Source of the DNA: Parahoeflea alexandrii
GTDB taxonomy: Bacteria > Pseudomonadota > Alphaproteobacteria > Rhizobiales > Rhizobiaceae
Direction: 5' to 3'
Assembly (NCBI RefSeq): GCF_024105735.1
Contig: NZ_JAAAML010000006.1
Coordinates: 1-64,000 of the forward strand
DNA: 64,000 nucleotides
A model generated the notes under the pieces. It saw nothing but the letters and a program-made list of their open reading frames with translations. It did no database searches and was not told the DNA's origin. The number at the start of each line of letters is the position of its first letter. Position 1 is the stretch's first letter. Position numbers and translations under genes: made by a program. This document shows positions 17,868 through 26,122 of the stretch, piece after piece.

Positions 17868-18713
17868 TCACATGATCGCGGGCTTGGGCACGGACGGCAC
17901 GCGGCTGGCACCGGCTGCCTCGCTCGGTGCCAGGCTTTCGTCCCACAGACGTGCGATGTAGCGTCCGCCGGTCATGCCGTTGGACTGGTCGTCCACCAGC
18001 CACAGGATTGCGCGGCGCATGATGTCTGCCGGCAGAAGATTGCCGTCGGCACCTTTCTTGTCGGGGCTGGGTGGAAGCAGATCGGTGTCTGCGGCCCCGC
18101 CGGGAAGGTAGACGTTGACATCGACGCCGGTGCCGGCGAGATCCTGCGCCCAGACGCGGGACATGGCCTCAACCGCAGCCTTGCTCGGCCCGTAGGGCGA
18201 GTAGCCCTGACGGACCATGGTCTGGTCGCTGGTGGAGATGTTGATCACCTTGCCGAAGCCGCGTGAAACCATGCCCGGTACCAGGACGCGGGCCATGTTG
18301 AAGACGCCGTTGACATTGGTGTCGATGATCTCCTTCCAGGCCTCAGGTTCGGTTTCCCAGAAGCGGGTGGGCTTTGTGTTGAAAGTTTCGCTGACACGCC
18401 GCATTCCAAGGCCAGCATTGTTGATGAGCACATCGATGGGGCCAATGGCGTCGAGTGCAGCAGTGGCTGCAGCCTCGCATTGGGCGTAGTCGGCCACATC
18501 GGCTGCAATGGCGACGGCCCGTCCAGCGCCCAGACGGTTGGCTTCTGCCACCGTGTCGTCAAGTGCTCCCCCGGGGCGTGAACCGACCACCGCGACCGCG
18601 GCGCCCACGCCGGCCAGAGCCAGAACCATTTCCCGCCCCAGGCCGCGGGAGCCGCCGGTGACCATGACAGTTCGTCCGGTAATCGAGGGATAGGCCGCGG
18701 ACAAGGCACTCAT
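17868..18713 (-). CDS. SDR-family oxidoreductase
   Basis: This 281-residue short-chain dehydrogenase has the cofactor motif VTGGSRGLGREM, NNAGLGM, catalytic Ser in ISTSDQ, and Tyr/Lys in YSPYGPSKAAV. After the Rossmann core comes a C-terminal extension with WLVDDQSNGMTGGRYIARLWDE. Its ATG overlaps the aldehyde dehydrogenase stop as ATGA, so the two are coupled and may catalyse consecutive oxidations, alcohol to aldehyde to acid. Substrate unknown. Confidence 0.85.
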   Translation of the reverse strand: MSALSAAYPSITGRTVMVTGGSRGLGREMVLALAGVGAAVAVVGSRPGGALDDTVAEANRLGAGRAVAIAADVADYAQCEAAATAALDAIGPIDVLINNAGLGMRRVSETFNTKPTRFWETEPEAWKEIIDTNVNGVFNMARVLVPGMVSRGFGKVINISTSDQTMVRQGYSPYGPSKAAVEAMSRVWAQDLAGTGVDVNVYLPGGAADTDLLPPSPDKKGADGNLLPADIMRRAILWLVDDQSNGMTGGRYIARLWDESLAPSEAAGASRVPSVPKPAIM

Positions 18714-20218
18714 TCTCCTGCCATGCCCATGCGCGGCATCTTGCGCGGCTCGCGGGCGATGATGGTGGTTTTCATCTCGGTGAACATTGCCTGTGAGCCC
18801 TTGGCGCCCTCGCGTCCAAGGCCGGATTGCTTGTAGCCGCCAAAACCGGTTCGCAGATCGCGCACGATCGGCGTGTTGACGAGAACCGTTCCGGTCCGCA
18901 AAGCCGATGCGACGCGCATCGAGCGGTTGAGGTCTTCGGTCCAGACATAGCCGACGAGACCGAATTCGCTGTCATTGGCCCTGGCGACCACCTCGTCTTC
19001 CTCGTCAAATATCTGCAAAGCGGCGAAGGGGCCGAAGATCTCTTCCTGGCAGATGGCCAGTTCGTTGGTGGGAGCCAGCATCGCGGTCGGTTCGAAAAAG
19101 TAACCGGTGTTGAGGCTGGCGCAGCGGTGACCGCCCGCAAGCAAAGTTGCGCCTTCGCCGAGGCCGCTTCCCGCATAGCGTTCCATCCGCTCGCGCTGGG
19201 CCTGGTTGATCATCGGGCCGATCTCGGTTCCATCGGCCGCCGGATCATCGATCTTCAGCGCCTTGATGCGGCGCGTGAAGCTGTCGATGAACCGATCCGA
19301 GATCTTGCGGTCAATGAAGATGCGGCTGCCGGCGAGACACATCTGGCCATTGTTCATGAATGAGCTGAGCAGGGCGGCATCTACCGCCTTGTCAAAATCG
19401 GCATCCGCGAAAACAATATTGGCCGACTTGCCGCCGAGTTCCATGGCGGAGCCCTTGATGCCCTTGGCCAGCGATCCGAGGATTGCGGCACCGGTGACGG
19501 TGCCGCCGGTGAAGGAGACCATGTCGATTCCGGGATGGGAGACCAGCGAGGTGCCGGTCACGTGACCGCGGCCGTTGACGAGGTTCATGACCCCTTCGGG
19601 CAGCACGCCTTCAATGATCTCGAACAGCCGGGTAACGGTCAGCGGCGTCAATTCGGAGGGCTTGACCACGCATGTGTTGCCGAAGGCCAGAGCCCCGGCG
19701 ATCTTCATGGCCGTCAGCCCCAGTGGCATGTTCCAGGGACCTATCAGTGCGCAGACCCCGATTGGCTCGTAAGTAACCAGGCTCATCAGTCCCGGCTCCT
19801 GTGTGAACACCTCGCCGCCGGACTGGTTGATGTACTCGCCAAAGAAGCGGAAATTATAGGCCGCGCGCGGGATATGCATGTTGCGCGTCTGGGAAAGCGG
19901 TATGCCCGTGTTGATGGTCTCGAGCATGGCGAGTTCGTCGGCATTGGCGAGGATTGCGTCATGGATCCTGGTAAGGGCTGCCTGACGTTCAGCGACGGTG
20001 GCTGCTCCCCATGGTCCCTTGTCAAAGGCGTGTCTTGCGGCCTCGACAGCCGCGTCGACTTCATCTGCGGAGGATTCGAGCAGGGTTGCGACCCTGATTT
20101 CCGTTGTCGGATCGATGACGGCTATCTCTTCCGCGCCGGCGGGGCTGGTAAACCCGCCCGACACATAACCACTCAAGCGTTTGGGTTGTTGGTTCAGTTC
20201 TTCGCGAAGGCTCGACAT
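18710..20218 (-). CDS. NAD(P)-dependent aldehyde dehydrogenase
   Basis: This 502-residue protein is full length for the aldehyde dehydrogenase superfamily. It has the substrate/cofactor segment GPWNMPLGLTAMKIA, the base Glu260 in MELGGKSANIVF and the catalytic Cys294 in NNGQMCLAGSRIF, plus EEIFGPFAALQIF. It would oxidise a semialdehyde to the acid. It sits between the FCD-type GntR gene (19 bases) and the SDR gene (4-base overlap) in a seven-gene minus-strand operon. Confidence 0.9.
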   Translation of the reverse strand: MSSLREELNQQPKRLSGYVSGGFTSPAGAEEIAVIDPTTEIRVATLLESSADEVDAAVEAARHAFDKGPWGAATVAERQAALTRIHDAILANADELAMLETINTGIPLSQTRNMHIPRAAYNFRFFGEYINQSGGEVFTQEPGLMSLVTYEPIGVCALIGPWNMPLGLTAMKIAGALAFGNTCVVKPSELTPLTVTRLFEIIEGVLPEGVMNLVNGRGHVTGTSLVSHPGIDMVSFTGGTVTGAAILGSLAKGIKGSAMELGGKSANIVFADADFDKAVDAALLSSFMNNGQMCLAGSRIFIDRKISDRFIDSFTRRIKALKIDDPAADGTEIGPMINQAQRERMERYAGSGLGEGATLLAGGHRCASLNTGYFFEPTAMLAPTNELAICQEEIFGPFAALQIFDEEDEVVARANDSEFGLVGYVWTEDLNRSMRVASALRTGTVLVNTPIVRDLRTGFGGYKQSGLGREGAKGSQAMFTEMKTTIIAREPRKMPRMGMAGE

Positions 20219-20237
20219 TGGGTGATCCTCGAAACGG

Positions 20238-20963
20238 TCATTTCGGCGCGCGAGACGCGTCGCGCAGCCTGGGTTTGGTGGAGAGGATATGGCCGGACAG
20301 GGTTGCTGCCGCCCATTCGCTGTTGCGGGCGGTCAGGGCCGCAAGGATATCCCGGTGCTGCCAGTTGGACCGCACGACATCGACACGCTGGTCCATGACG
20401 AACTGCTTGACCAGGATGAGCGGCAATGCGGCGGCCGGAGCGGTCAGCCGTTTGAGCTGTGCCGAGCGGGCGGCATCAACGATGACGGAATGGAACTCGG
20501 TGTTAAGCGCCAGAAAGCGCTCGACCACGCCGCTGCCGCCCGGATCCGTCTCGAGTTCCGCCATCGCGTCAATGAGATGTTGCAACCGGCCGAGTTCCGC
20601 GGCGGTGATCTTCTGCGCCGCGATGGAGGCCGCGTAGCTCTCGTGCTGGGCACGAATGTCGAAGATGATCGACACTTCCTCGGGCGAGAAGTCGGTGACA
20701 AAGCGATGGCGGTTGTTGACGGTCGCGAGACCTTCACTGACCAGGCGGCGCAAGGCTTCGCGCACCGGAGTCCTGCTGGTGCCGGTCATTGACGCCAGCA
20801 TCTCCTCGGGAAGGTGGTCACCCGGCTTCAGCTTGCCACTGAGTATCGCGTGGCGGATACCCTTGTAGGCTTTTTCTGCGGGACGTTGGGTGTCCAGATC
20901 GTCAGTCAGCAGTGTGACCTGCTCCATGCTGTTCGGGATGTCCTCACCGGCAAAGTCCGTCAT
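20238..20963 (-). CDS. GntR-family transcriptional regulator, FadR/FCD type
   Basis: This 241-residue protein has an N-terminal winged helix (KAYKGIRHAILSGKLKPGDHL, TGTSRTPVREALRRL) and an all-helical FCD ligand domain. The FCD domain shows its metal-binding pattern (ALNTEFHSVIVDAA, then QHRDILAALTARN). It is encoded within the operon it probably controls, three bases from the deacetylase-fold gene. Two TTGT-type palindromes in the divergent promoter at 23944 and 24254 are its likely targets. The effector is probably a small carboxylic acid; this is inference. Confidence 0.87.
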   Translation of the reverse strand: MTDFAGEDIPNSMEQVTLLTDDLDTQRPAEKAYKGIRHAILSGKLKPGDHLPEEMLASMTGTSRTPVREALRRLVSEGLATVNNRHRFVTDFSPEEVSIIFDIRAQHESYAASIAAQKITAAELGRLQHLIDAMAELETDPGGSGVVERFLALNTEFHSVIVDAARSAQLKRLTAPAAALPLILVKQFVMDQRVDVVRSNWQHRDILAALTARNSEWAAATLSGHILSTKPRLRDASRAPK

Positions 20964-20965
20964 CG

Positions 20966-21874
20966 TCAGTCAACCTCGATATGGCTCGCATGGTTCTGCA
21001 TGTACCAGGCGGCAATTTCCTCACGCGTGGCAAACCATACATCGTCAAATTGCTTGGCGTAGCGGATAAAATCGCGCAATGCGCGAATCCGGTAAGGCTG
21101 GCCGATAACGTGGGGGTGCAGGCCGACATTCATGAACTTGCCGGTGGTTTCGCTTTCCGCATAGAGCCAGTCGAACTGCTCCTTGAACATCTGCAGCCCG
21201 CCTTCGGCCCCGAGACCCTGCCTGAGGAAGCTGAAGTCGTTGACCTCCGAGGTGTAGGAGACCGAGACCATGGGCTTGCCGCTGCGCGTCTTGACCATGT
21301 AGGGCTGGTCATCGTTGAGCAGGTCGCAGATGAAGAAAAGGCCTTCTTCCGCCAGGATGTCGATGGTGTTGAGGGTGGAGCGCAGCGAGCTGGACAGCCA
21401 TCCCTTGGCCTTGTAGCCGCAGAACTCCTCATAGACCTTCAGCGTGGCGCGTATGACTTCACGCTCGGCGTCTTCGTCGAACATGTTGTCGGTGAGGAGT
21501 TCGCTCTGGACGTAGTTGTGCGCGACGATTTCCCAGTTCCGGTCCAGAGCCGCCTGCACAACCTGCGGCCGCTCGAGCGCCATCTTGGCATTGATGGTGC
21601 AACTCGAAGGCACGCCCTCGGCGTCGAAGATGTCGAACATGCGCCAGACGCCGACGCGCTGCCCGTATTCGCGCCAGGTGTAGTTGGCATTGTCGTAGAC
21701 ATTGCCCGGCAGGTCGCCACCGACGATGCTGGGTCCACCCGGGTAATAGGGCTTCGGCGTGTCACGCACCGGATCCCAGTACTCGAAATTGGTGGTCAGA
21801 ATGATGGCCAGCCGTTTGCCGTTCGGCCACTTCAGAGGCTTGCGTTCGCTGATCGGCACAAAATCGTAGTGCAT
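20966..21874 (-). CDS. polysaccharide deacetylase-fold hydrolase, PuuE/cyclic imidase-like
   Basis: The start ATG 21874 has GGGGGGA upstream and gives 302 residues. The N-terminal block MHYDFVPISERKPLKWPNGKRLA and the motif WREYGQRVGVWRMFDIFD resemble the PuuE allantoinase and cyclic imide hydrolase branch rather than NodB chitin deacetylases; the NodB TFDD motif is replaced by TTNFEYWD. Known members open hydantoin-like or imide rings without canonical zinc sites. That activity fits the neighbouring amidase-like, racemase-like and HyuAB genes. True polysaccharide substrates are unlikely given the lack of a signal peptide. Confidence 0.72.
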   Translation of the reverse strand: MHYDFVPISERKPLKWPNGKRLAIILTTNFEYWDPVRDTPKPYYPGGPSIVGGDLPGNVYDNANYTWREYGQRVGVWRMFDIFDAEGVPSSCTINAKMALERPQVVQAALDRNWEIVAHNYVQSELLTDNMFDEDAEREVIRATLKVYEEFCGYKAKGWLSSSLRSTLNTIDILAEEGLFFICDLLNDDQPYMVKTRSGKPMVSVSYTSEVNDFSFLRQGLGAEGGLQMFKEQFDWLYAESETTGKFMNVGLHPHVIGQPYRIRALRDFIRYAKQFDDVWFATREEIAAWYMQNHASHIEVD

Positions 21875-21893
21875 GAAATCCCCCCTGCAGGTT

Positions 21894-22640
21894 TCAGTGA
21901 TGCGACAGGAGCGAGCCCCAGCCATGGACCTTGTCGTCAATGCCGTTCTGGCGCAGTGCGTACCAGTAGGTCGCTGTGTTGATGGCAATGACCGGCTTGT
22001 CGAGCCAAAACTCGGCAATCCCGGCTACCCGAGCCATGGCCAGATTGGTTCCGACCTGGACGATTGCCTCGACGCTGTCGTCGTTGACCTCGTTGATGCT
22101 GTCGCGCAGTTCCTTCTCGCTGACATGTGCGATCTGCATCGGGCTCGGGCATTTGAGCCCCTTGAGATGCACCACCTCGTAGCCGCAGTCAGTGAAGAAC
22201 TTGATCACCTGCTTGTCGCCCACCGGCATATAGGGCGTGACCACGCCGATGCGCTTGATGTCGCCGTACTTCGCCAGCGCCGCCTGGCAGGCGTCGGAAC
22301 CCATGGTCACCTTGACGCCGGCGCGGTCCTCGACACGTTTCTGCAACTGGGCGGAGCCGTCAAGCCCGTCCCAGAAGGTCTCGGCCGACATGCCCATGAC
22401 CAGATGTTCGGGACTGCAGGTCATCACCGAATCGATGGAGTCCATGATCGCGGCCCGAATGTTGTCGATGAGCGCCAGGAAATCGTCGTCACTCTTGACC
22501 GGATCATCCGGAATGGTGATGCGCGAAAAATGATTGGTCACGCCGACCGGTCGCATGGAGTCGAATTCCGGCTGCACGGAGGTGTTTGTGGACGGTGCGA
22601 TGACGCCAAATTTGCGCCGGTAACCGAGACTGTCGACCAT
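21894..22640 (-). CDS. Asp/Glu racemase-superfamily protein lacking both catalytic cysteines
   Basis: This 248-residue relative of maleate isomerase and arylmalonate decarboxylase has FGVIAPSTNTSVQPEF at the N-end. When aligned with the paralogue at 15267-16013, the first cysteine position is Met84 (LVMGMSAETFW) and the second is Gly197 (IVQVGTNLAM). Both are cysteines in the paralogue, at 83 and 197. Its chemistry must differ from cysteine-based racemases; it may be a decarboxylase, hydrolase or binding protein. The start ATG 22640 is preceded by AAAGGA. It lies between the FAD monooxygenase and imidase-like genes. Confidence 0.75.
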   Translation of the reverse strand: MVDSLGYRRKFGVIAPSTNTSVQPEFDSMRPVGVTNHFSRITIPDDPVKSDDDFLALIDNIRAAIMDSIDSVMTCSPEHLVMGMSAETFWDGLDGSAQLQKRVEDRAGVKVTMGSDACQAALAKYGDIKRIGVVTPYMPVGDKQVIKFFTDCGYEVVHLKGLKCPSPMQIAHVSEKELRDSINEVNDDSVEAIVQVGTNLAMARVAGIAEFWLDKPVIAINTATYWYALRQNGIDDKVHGWGSLLSHH

Positions 22641-22684
22641 TCTTGAATGTCCTTTCCAAAACAAGAGAGTGTTTGCGGCGCGCC

Positions 22685-23890
22685 TCAGGCGACCTCCTCC
22701 AGATCGCGGAGCGACTGGATCATCGAGGAGCGCATCAGGTAATCCTTGTGGGCGACGGGGTCATCGACGATGCGGCGCAGTTCGTCGTGGTAGGCAGCCC
22801 TTGCGGCCGGATCGTTTTCCGCCATCATCTTGCGGTTGCGCAGCGACTGTTCCTGCACTGTCTCGATCGCCACCTTGCGGCGTTGGCGGTTGTAACGGGC
22901 GGTAATCTCGATCGGCTCTCTTCCATTCCAGACATCTACAAGCTTGTCACAGAGATTGACGGCATCATGAATGCCGCCATTCATGCCCATGCCGCCGAGC
23001 GGGTTGTTCAGATGTGCGGAATCACCCGCCAGGAAGACTCGTCCTGCAACATAGTCGGAGGCAACGCGCTGGTGCACGCGGTAGGCGGTGGAGTGGACGA
23101 GGTCGTAAGGTCCGGATTTGGGGCAAAGCGCCTGCAGCCGGCGTTCCATGGCTTCGGGCGCCTTGATCTGCTCTTCGGTCTGGTTCGGATCGGTCGGCAG
23201 CAAGACGCGCCAGAGCGAAGGCGTGCGCAGCAGCACGGCCCATTCGCTGGGGTCTGTCAGATAGGCGATGGGCGCCAGATCCGGGATGGCTTCAACAAAG
23301 TCGAACGTGGTCGACATTGACAGGAAAATTTCCGGGATGGTCAGACCGTCAAAGGAGATCCCCAGCGTCTTGCGGATGGCGCTGTGGGCCCCATCGCAGG
23401 CAATCAGAAAGGAGCCTGACAAATCCTGCCGGCTTGCATCGGCATGCTCGACGGTCAGCGTGACACTGTCGTCATCCTGCCGAACACCTTTCGCGCTCGC
23501 GCCGTAGATCAGCTCTATCTGGCTGTCAGCCTCGATCAGGTCACGCAGTTCCTCTGACAGCTTCCACTGTTCGCATTGCAGGCGATAGGGGTGATTGGTC
23601 TCTCCTGCGAGCAGCCCAAGGTCGAATGTGGCGATCACCCCTTCAGCCCGGTCCCGAAACTGCCATGTCGGGCAGACCAGACCCCTCTCGACCAGTTTGC
23701 GGCTGACGTCGAAGCGGTCGAGCATGTCGAGCGTGGGCGGATGGAAGGTGGAGGCGCGAAGATCGCGAGGCAGCTCCCGACTTGTCTCTACAACTGTAAC
23801 CGGAATTCCGGCTTGAGACAGACAACATGCCGAGACAAGGCCCACCGGGCCCGCTCCAACGATCAATACACGGTCTTTTTCCGCCTTCAT
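22685..23890 (-). CDS. FAD-dependent aromatic-type monooxygenase
   Basis: This 401-residue class A flavoprotein monooxygenase has the dinucleotide motif LIVGAGPVGLVSACCL, a DG-type motif ACDGAHSAIRK and the FAD ribityl motif GDSAHLNNPLGGMGMNGGIHDA. The start ATG 23890 has GGAG upstream. Related enzymes hydroxylate aromatic acids or N-heterocycles with NAD(P)H and oxygen. It is the first gene of the seven-gene minus-strand operon and divergent from the liv-type transporter, so its substrate or precursor may be what that transporter imports. Confidence 0.87.
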   Translation of the reverse strand: MKAEKDRVLIVGAGPVGLVSACCLSQAGIPVTVVETSRELPRDLRASTFHPPTLDMLDRFDVSRKLVERGLVCPTWQFRDRAEGVIATFDLGLLAGETNHPYRLQCEQWKLSEELRDLIEADSQIELIYGASAKGVRQDDDSVTLTVEHADASRQDLSGSFLIACDGAHSAIRKTLGISFDGLTIPEIFLSMSTTFDFVEAIPDLAPIAYLTDPSEWAVLLRTPSLWRVLLPTDPNQTEEQIKAPEAMERRLQALCPKSGPYDLVHSTAYRVHQRVASDYVAGRVFLAGDSAHLNNPLGGMGMNGGIHDAVNLCDKLVDVWNGREPIEITARYNRQRRKVAIETVQEQSLRNRKMMAENDPAARAAYHDELRRIVDDPVAHKDYLMRSSMIQSLRDLEEVA

Positions 23891-23943
23891 TGTCAGTTTT
23901 TCTCCGTCAATGTTCCGCTTGACAAGGCTCAAGTGCTAAATCA

Positions 23944-23953
23944 TTGTGTACAA
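23944..23953. promoter_or_regulatory. candidate FCD-GntR operator, monooxygenase side
   Basis: TTGTGTACAA differs from the perfect palindrome at 24254-24265 by one central base. It lies 54 bases before the monooxygenase start inside the 391-base divergent gap (23891-24281). The rest of that gap is AT-richer than its surroundings and shows no gene. Confidence 0.45.
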
Positions 23954-24253
23954 CATGTCACGACATTTAAAGCAGAAAAAGCGAAATGCCATGATTATCC
24001 GCCGCGAGGTATTTCTGTTCCGCATGGTGCAGTGCGGGATTCGATGATTGCGAGCGGATGCGCAGGGATTGCGCAAAATCGATAATAAGCAAGCGCCAAA
24101 GGCGCAAAAAAAGAGGGAACTGGCGTGTTTAAGCTTTTTGAATTGGGGTGTGATCCCGCTTTTCTCATCATCTGAATCCGGTGGGCTCAAGGCGACAGGC
24201 CGTCATTCGATGGGCTGTTGGTTTGGTTCGGGAGACCGAGTGCCTTGATCCCG

Positions 24254-24265
24254 TTTGTATACAAA
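24254..24265. promoter_or_regulatory. candidate FCD-GntR operator, transporter side
   Basis: TTTGTATACAAA is a perfect 12-base palindrome just upstream of the livH-type start at 24282. Its spacing and symmetry fit FadR/FCD-type GntR sites, and the only FCD regulator nearby is encoded at 20238-20963. Confidence 0.55.
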
Positions 24266-24281
24266 AACGAGAGAAAAGCTC

Positions 24282-25199
24282 ATGTTGTTATTGCAGCAAT
24301 TGCTGAACGGGGTCATGCTCGGAAGCGTCTATGTCACGGTGGCCGTGGCCTTCACGTTGACCATCGGCGTGCTGAATTTTCTGAATTTCACCATCCCCAC
24401 CCTGTTCATGTTGGCTGGAATGATCGGATGGGCGCTTGCCTATTGGGGTCTTCCCTTCGAAATGTCGGGTCCGTTGCCCTGGCCTATGGCGCTGGCTGTC
24501 GGGATCGTGGTGTCAATCGTGGCGTCGCTGATCGTCGAGCGGTTTACCTTCCGGTACCTGAAGACCCGGTATGGTGATTCAACCGAGCATGCCATTCCGC
24601 TGGTTTCGTCACTGGGCTTCCTGCTGGTGCTCGAGAACCTCGTCCGGATCGGCTACGGCACCGACGCGCAACGCTTCCCCGGGCCCGGCGCTGACTTGAC
24701 CATGAACATAGGCGGCATTTTCGTTCGGATCCCGCAAGTGGTCAGCCTGTTTCTCGTGATCCTGATCGTGATCGGGTTGACTTGGCTTCTCAAGCACAGC
24801 CGGATCGGGCGTGGCTTGCGCGCCATCGCGGAAAACCCGGATGCGGCCAATATTCTCGGAGTCGATACCAAGCGTGTGGTCCCCATCGTCTTCATGCTCA
24901 CCGGGCTGCTGTGCGGGCTCGCCGGTGCGCTTTTTGCGGTTAATTACGGCGAGGTTTCACCGCAGATGGGCGAAGATATCGGCACCAAGGCCATTGCCGG
25001 CATGGTTGTCGGCGGCCTCGGCTCGATCTGGGGCGCGGTTCTCGGCGGTCTCATCGTCGGATTGATCGAGATGCTGACAATTCACTTCTTTGGCGCCGAC
25101 ACGGTTCAGGTTGCTGTCTGGGGGCTGCTGCTGCTGACGCTGTTCGTGCGCCCGCAAGGCCTGTTTGGCCATAATTCCATCGGAAAGGGGAAGCTCTGA
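24282..25199 (+). CDS. livH: branched-chain amino acid-type ABC transporter permease (LivH family)
   Basis: This 305-residue inner-membrane protein has about eight hydrophobic segments and the family features of LivH: QQLLNGVMLGSVYVTVAVAFTLTIGV at the N-end, the loop RAIAENPDAANILGVDT and a Gly-rich GGLGSIWGAVLGGLIVG. The start chosen is ATG 24282 with GAGAGAAAAG ahead; an in-frame TTG at 24255 falls inside the operator palindrome. It is the first gene of a five-gene transporter operon. The ligand may be an amide or aromatic acid; such systems are used broadly outside amino acids. Confidence 0.88.
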   Translation: MLLLQQLLNGVMLGSVYVTVAVAFTLTIGVLNFLNFTIPTLFMLAGMIGWALAYWGLPFEMSGPLPWPMALAVGIVVSIVASLIVERFTFRYLKTRYGDSTEHAIPLVSSLGFLLVLENLVRIGYGTDAQRFPGPGADLTMNIGGIFVRIPQVVSLFLVILIVIGLTWLLKHSRIGRGLRAIAENPDAANILGVDTKRVVPIVFMLTGLLCGLAGALFAVNYGEVSPQMGEDIGTKAIAGMVVGGLGSIWGAVLGGLIVGLIEMLTIHFFGADTVQVAVWGLLLLTLFVRPQGLFGHNSIGKGKL

Positions 25200-25201
25200 A
25201 G

Positions 25202-26122
25202 ATGAGCGGTTACTGGGCAGGCATACTTACGATCCTGGCGATCAACATCATCTTCGCCTACGGCATCTTTCTTCCGGTCGCGACAGGCCAACTCAACCTG
25301 GGCGGTGCGGGCTTTCAAGCAATCGGCGCCTATGGTGCGGCCTTTCTGTCGGCCTCCTTCGGGCTGCCGGTGCCGGTGACAATCGGCGTCGGAATGGCGA
25401 TTGCCGGAATAACAGGCTTCGTGATCGCATTTCCGCTGTTGAGAACCCGCGGGGTCTACCTGGTTCTGGCAACATTTGCCTTTGCAGAGGTCGTCGGCGG
25501 GCTCATTCTCAATTCCGATACATTCGGCGGGGCAATGGGACTGTCGGTTCCGGCATTCATTGACTGGCATGTCCCGGTGACCGCGGCTGTCGTGGTCACG
25601 CTGTTCGTCTTCTACCTGATGTCGACCCGTTTTGGCCTGACCATGCGCGCGGCGCATGATGACGAGGTTGTCACCGACCTGATGGGCGTGAATGTCCGCA
25701 GTATTCAGGTTGCCGCCTTTGCCATCGGCGGCGCATTGGCCGGACTTGCCGGTGGGCTGTACGCGCATTCGTTCAATTTCGTCGAGATCCAGAGCTTCAA
25801 CGCGCTGGTCTCGATTTATGTGCTGCTTTACGTGCTGCTTGGCGGGACCCAGACCGCATGGGGCCCGTTGGCGGGCGCCACGTTCTTCACCATGCTGCCC
25901 GAAGCGCTCCGGACGGTCCTGCCGGCGCTTAAAAGTGGGATCTATTCGCTGGCCGGGGTTGAGGGCGCGGTACCGGCGCCGGACGATTCCTGGCGGTTTG
26001 TCATTCTCGGAGCGTTGACGATTGCCATGATGGTTTTCCGTCCGGAAGGGCTGATTACCCGCACCATGATCGAACGTTTCGGTTTCCACCGGTCCAGGGC
26101 AGGCAAGGGGGCGCCGGCATGA
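25202..26122 (+). CDS. livM: branched-chain amino acid-type ABC transporter permease (LivM family)
   Basis: This 306-residue membrane protein with multiple hydrophobic segments has the LivM-type loop RAAHDDEVVTDLMGVNVRSIQ, then LAGLAGGLYAHSF and GTQTAWGPLAGATFF. It follows livH with two bases between stop and start. It pairs with LivH to form the membrane channel. Its stop overlaps the livG start as ATGA. Confidence 0.88.
   Translation: MSGYWAGILTILAINIIFAYGIFLPVATGQLNLGGAGFQAIGAYGAAFLSASFGLPVPVTIGVGMAIAGITGFVIAFPLLRTRGVYLVLATFAFAEVVGGLILNSDTFGGAMGLSVPAFIDWHVPVTAAVVVTLFVFYLMSTRFGLTMRAAHDDEVVTDLMGVNVRSIQVAAFAIGGALAGLAGGLYAHSFNFVEIQSFNALVSIYVLLYVLLGGTQTAWGPLAGATFFTMLPEALRTVLPALKSGIYSLAGVEGAVPAPDDSWRFVILGALTIAMMVFRPEGLITRTMIERFGFHRSRAGKGAPA

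Noticed and set aside
12969-23890. Nicotinate degradation (nic) cluster
   Set aside because: A monooxygenase, maleate isomerase-like and amidase-like proteins are present, but there is no 2,5-dihydroxypyridine dioxygenase (NicX) or N-formylmaleamate deformylase (NicD).
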